From contig NZ_NUOT01000002.1 of NCBI RefSeq assembly GCF_002584535.1, forward strand, positions 6,466 through 70,465: a DNA stretch of 64,000 bases, written 5' to 3'. Shown piece by piece: positions 61,436 through 64,000 of the stretch. How positions within the stretch are numbered: the stretch's first letter is position 1; each line of letters starts with the position of its first letter. Made by a program: the position numbers and the translations under genes. A model generated the notes under the pieces. The model was given only the letters and a program-made list of their open reading frames with translations, had not been told where the DNA came from and ran no database searches. The DNA comes from Bacillus cereus (GTDB taxonomy: Bacteria > Bacillota > Bacilli > Bacillales > Bacillaceae_G).

Positions 61436-62758
61436 TCATCTAAAAAATTGAGGCAAATACTCTTTATGGGCTTCTAATAACTTCTGTAATATAGCTTCCG
61501 CTAAATCATCACTTGGAATAAGTGGATTAATTGTTAAAGCTAATAAAGCCTTATCATAAGAACCCGTTACGGCTGCCTCAGCACCTACTCTTTCGAATGA
61601 TTTGATTTGCTGAATTAATCCTTGAATTTGAATAGGCAATTTCCCCATCGTCAAAGGAACTGGTCCATTTTTTGTTACAATACAACTCACTTCAACCGCT
61701 GAATCATAATCAACCTCATTAATTGCGCCTTTGTTTTGAATATTTAATACTTGAATTTCCTTTTTGTCATTATAGATAGAAGAAATTACATTACACGCTG
61801 CATCACTATAGTATGCACCACCCCGCTTTTCTAATTGTGGAGGTTTCATGTCTAGCTTTTCATCTTTATACAACTCAAATAGATCTTCCTCTAATTTCTT
61901 GACAATTTCAGCACGCGTTTTCCCTGATTTAAATGCTTCTAATTCTTCATCTAGAATATTTTTTGTTTTGTAATAATAACGATGATAGGGGCAAGGTACT
62001 ACGCCTAATGATTTCAAAAATCTTGGATTCCAAGGCAGTGGAGCAATGTTCTTCATTGACATTTGTATCGCTGGATTCCCTAGCATTTCAAGTACTTTCT
62101 CTGTTACTTCTTGATCATCAACATATACATGTATTCCGAATACCATATGGTTTAATCCAGCGAAATCAATGTGTACTCTCTCCATTTCAACACCTAACAT
62201 GTTCGAAATAGACATGTGCATATTAAATGGTACATTACATACACCGATTACTTTTTTATGCTCGCTGTAACGAAGGAGTGCTTCTGTTACCATTCCAGCT
62301 GGATTTGTAAAGTTAATTAACCATGCATTTGAGCAAAGTTCTTGCATTTCTTCTGCGATTTCTAGAAGAACAGGGATTGTTCGTAATGCTTTAAATAGGC
62401 CTCCTGCACCATTTGTTTCTTGCCCAATTAACCCTAGTTGCAAAGGAATACGCTCGTCTTTAATTCGGGCATCTAGTAAACCAACTCTCATTTGCGTTGT
62501 CACAAAGTCAGCATCCTGTAAAGCTTGACGGCGGTCTAACGTCAAATGAATTTCCATAGGAACTCCTGCCTTTTCAACCATTCTTCGTGCTAAGTTCCCT
62601 ACAATCTCAAGTTTTTCCCTTCCGGCCTCAATATCCACTAACCAAAGTTCTCTAACTGGTAGCTCATCATAACGTTTAATAAAACCTTCAATTAATTCTG
62701 GCGTGTAACTAGATCCACCACCAATTGTGGCAATTTTTATTCCGTTTCGCTTTTCCAT
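61436..62758 (-). CDS. GH4 6-phospho-beta-glycosidase (CelF/ChbF/LicH-like)
   Basis: A 440-residue NAD- and Mn-dependent glycosidase that cleaves phosphorylated beta-disaccharides by an oxidation-elimination route. NAD motif IATIGGGSSYTPELIEGFI (about 9-27), LINFTNPAGMVTEALLRYS (about 143-161), metal-ligand cysteine in VIGVCNVPF (about 171) and HIDFAGLNHMVFG (about 196) with the metal histidine are intact. Full length. The paired EIIA/EIIC and GlcNAc-type kinase suggest cellobiose-6-P or chitobiose-6-P as substrate. GAGGTG lies before the ATG. Confidence 0.92.
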   Translation of the reverse strand: MEKRNGIKIATIGGGSSYTPELIEGFIKRYDELPVRELWLVDIEAGREKLEIVGNLARRMVEKAGVPMEIHLTLDRRQALQDADFVTTQMRVGLLDARIKDERIPLQLGLIGQETNGAGGLFKALRTIPVLLEIAEEMQELCSNAWLINFTNPAGMVTEALLRYSEHKKVIGVCNVPFNMHMSISNMLGVEMERVHIDFAGLNHMVFGIHVYVDDQEVTEKVLEMLGNPAIQMSMKNIAPLPWNPRFLKSLGVVPCPYHRYYYKTKNILDEELEAFKSGKTRAEIVKKLEEDLFELYKDEKLDMKPPQLEKRGGAYYSDAACNVISSIYNDKKEIQVLNIQNKGAINEVDYDSAVEVSCIVTKNGPVPLTMGKLPIQIQGLIQQIKSFERVGAEAAVTGSYDKALLALTINPLIPSDDLAEAILQKLLEAHKEYLPQFFR

Positions 62759-62797
62759 TTCACTAACACCTCATTTTAGATAACTTACTTTTTTCAT

Positions 62798-63082
62798 TTA
62801 CGCATAGACAATTGGGTAACAAATTAGTGCACTCGCTACTAATAAAGACAAGAACAAAATTAACGCTTGTTTCTTGTTTTTAAACTTACCTTCAACAAAA
62901 ATAAGAACAAGAGTTAACCCTGCGCTGATTGCAAAGATATTATCTAGGTACAGTGACAAGCGTTTGTCTATTCCAACTGCATTCATTAAAGGATTAAAGA
63001 TAAGATTAAAAACAAGAATAAAACTAAAAAATAGAAACGCACTTTTGTAACTAAAAAAGTGAATTCTAGATGTTGAATTCAT
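62798..63082 (-). CDS. small membrane protein inside the PTS operon
   Basis: A 94-residue protein with three hydrophobic segments (SAFLFFSFILVFNLIFNPLM, about 14-33; IFAISAGLTLVLIFVEG, about 48-64; ALILFLSLLVASALICYPIV, about 72-91). AGAAGGGAG precedes the ATG at 63082. It is tightly placed between EIIC and the GH4 gene, so it is co-expressed with them. No family is recognised; it could be an accessory subunit or modulator of the PTS permease. Confidence 0.7.
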   Translation of the reverse strand: MNSTSRIHFFSYKSAFLFFSFILVFNLIFNPLMNAVGIDKRLSLYLDNIFAISAGLTLVLIFVEGKFKNKKQALILFLSLLVASALICYPIVYA

Positions 63083-63155
63083 TTTTATCTCCCTTCTCTC
63101 TTTTATATGAAAGGAAGTTTGGAGCAATTAGTCCCAAACCTCCTTTCATGTATTT

Positions 63156-64000
63156 TTATAAGGCTACGTTTGTGTCCTCTTTTGTTTCTGTTGGATTTTC
63201 TTGTGCTAATAGCTTTTGATCATACATTTTAAAGAATGGTAGATAAACAATAACTGAAATCGTAATATTGACTAATACAAGAATAATTGCTCTCCAGTCA
63301 CCACCCGTTGAAAGGTAGGCACCTATTGGGGCTGGTAATGTCCATGGAACCATTACATATGTCGGATTTACTAATCCGATTGATGTCGCGACATACGCAA
63401 TTGTTGCACCAATTAATGGTGTCACGACAAATGGAATAATTAAAATTGGGTTTAGCACAATTGGCATCCCAAAAATAACAGGTTCATTGATGTTAAATAT
63501 ACTTGGAACAATTGTTGCTCTTGCCATCGTCTTACTATAAGTAGATCTTGCTGTTAATAACATCGCAATTACTAATCCTAATGTTGCACCAGATCCCCCA
63601 ATCCAAATAAACCATTGGAAGAATGTTTCAGGAGCTACGTGAGGGATCGTCTCACCAGCAGCAACTGCCGCTGAGTTATTAGCCAAGTAAACTTCCCAAA
63701 CTGGACGAGCAACAGCACCTACAACTGATACACCATGAATACCGAATGACCAGAAAAATGTTATTAAAAAGACTGGAATTAATACACCTGGTAATGTATC
63801 CCCAGCTTTAATAAGTGGTGCAACAGCTTTATCAACAAGTGAATGTAGATCAACACCTGCAACTACTGTAATTAATGTCATAATAGAGAGTACGATTGTA
63901 ACTGGTATTAACGCTTCAAATGAACGAGATACGGACGTTGGAACAGAATCTGGCATTTTTATTGTAATATTTTTAGTCTTACATAAACGTATCATTTCAA
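63156..64000 (-). CDS. PTS lactose/cellobiose-family EIIC, 5' end beyond the window
   Basis: The C-terminal about 280 residues of an EIIC permease. Visible family features are FFWSFGIHGVSVVGAVARPV, WIWIGGSGATLGL written WFIWIGGSGATLGLVIAMLL, and the conserved substrate loop FNINEPVIFGMPIVLNPILI. Complete members have about 430 residues, so about one third is missing past position 64000; the ATG-like codon near 63995 should not be taken as the start. The C-terminus is a charged tail. First visible gene of the disaccharide operon. Confidence 0.9.
   Translation of the reverse strand, partial: EMIRLCKTKNITIKMPDSVPTSVSRSFEALIPVTIVLSIMTLITVVAGVDLHSLVDKAVAPLIKAGDTLPGVLIPVFLITFFWSFGIHGVSVVGAVARPVWEVYLANNSAAVAAGETIPHVAPETFFQWFIWIGGSGATLGLVIAMLLTARSTYSKTMARATIVPSIFNINEPVIFGMPIVLNPILIIPFVVTPLIGATIAYVATSIGLVNPTYVMVPWTLPAPIGAYLSTGGDWRAIILVLVNITISVIVYLPFFKMYDQKLLAQENPTETKEDTNVAL

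Noticed and set aside
1-64000. CRISPR arrays, rRNA or tRNA genes
   Set aside because: No regularly spaced direct repeats and no rRNA or tRNA-like sequence was found on reading either strand; the repeated motifs seen are operators, terminators or the bcr1-like element.

Overview
The window is a stretch of chromosome from a low-GC Firmicute of the Bacillus cereus group (cereus/anthracis/thuringiensis). Pointers are the arginine deiminase operon with its own Crp/Fnr regulator and ArgR, CotB-type spore coat genes behind a sigma-K-like promoter, Bacillus-type TPP riboswitches, a YxeB-like hydroxamate siderophore receptor, a bcr1-like intergenic repeat and AGGAGG ribosome binding sites. No rRNA, tRNA, CRISPR array, prophage or intact insertion sequence was seen. 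Most genes lie on the minus strand.

Layout. 1-5.2 kb: small XRE regulator, MFS exporter with its TetR regulator (shared operator), a Gly-rich membrane miniprotein, and an ABC-F ATPase preceded by what reads as a complete leader-peptide transcription attenuator. 5.2-9.0 kb: an unknown protein, then a TPP-riboswitch operon for thiamin precursor uptake (MTH1187-type protein, thiX, thiY, thiZ). 9.2-12 kb: Dcu-type C4-dicarboxylate carrier and catabolic threonine deaminase. 12.1-14.7 kb: a three-gene cassette resembling a type VII-secreted membrane toxin with a polytopic partner. 14.9-16.6 kb: thiM-thiE under a second TPP riboswitch. 16.8-22 kb: topoisomerase III and a YhgE/Pip membrane protein. 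22.2-26.6 kb: alpha-glucoside PTS, an EEP-fold phosphodiesterase and an oligo-1,6-glucosidase, with cre/LacI-type operators. 27.7-34.2 kb: arcA-argF-arcD-arcC-arcR with upstream argR, and a perfect cre at arcA. 34.5-41.9 kb: berberine-bridge-type flavoenzyme, polar amino acid ABC importer, acyl-lipid desaturase, Rieske flavoprotein. 42-49.5 kb: nucleotidyltransferase, duplicated P-loop ATPase, a probably truncated PqqD-like protein, a homospermidine-synthase-like dehydrogenase, three spore-coat-like genes and two small proteins. 49.6-54 kb: Fur-box-controlled ferredoxin-NADP reductase divergent from a siderophore receptor and two permeases. 54-57.4 kb: a DeoR-family remnant, ahpCF with a PerR-like box, and a methyltransferase. 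57.5-64 kb: a PTS operon for a beta-linked, probably amino-sugar, disaccharide (EIIC cut by the window edge, small membrane protein, GH4 phosphoglycosidase, EIIA, DUF871/MupG-like protein, BadF-type kinase, RpiR regulator), interrupted by the bcr1-like repeat.

How it works together. The window is mainly nutrient acquisition and stress adaptation: thiamin uptake and salvage, arginine fermentation under carbon control, siderophore iron coupled to a reductase, peroxide defence, and PTS sugar use. The parts most likely to hold undescribed biology are the ABC-F attenuator (12-residue leader peptide plus a second hairpin over the Shine-Dalgarno), the WXG100/glycine-zipper cassette at 12.1-14.7 kb, the tandem P-loop ATPase, and the mixed chitobiose/muropeptide PTS operon.
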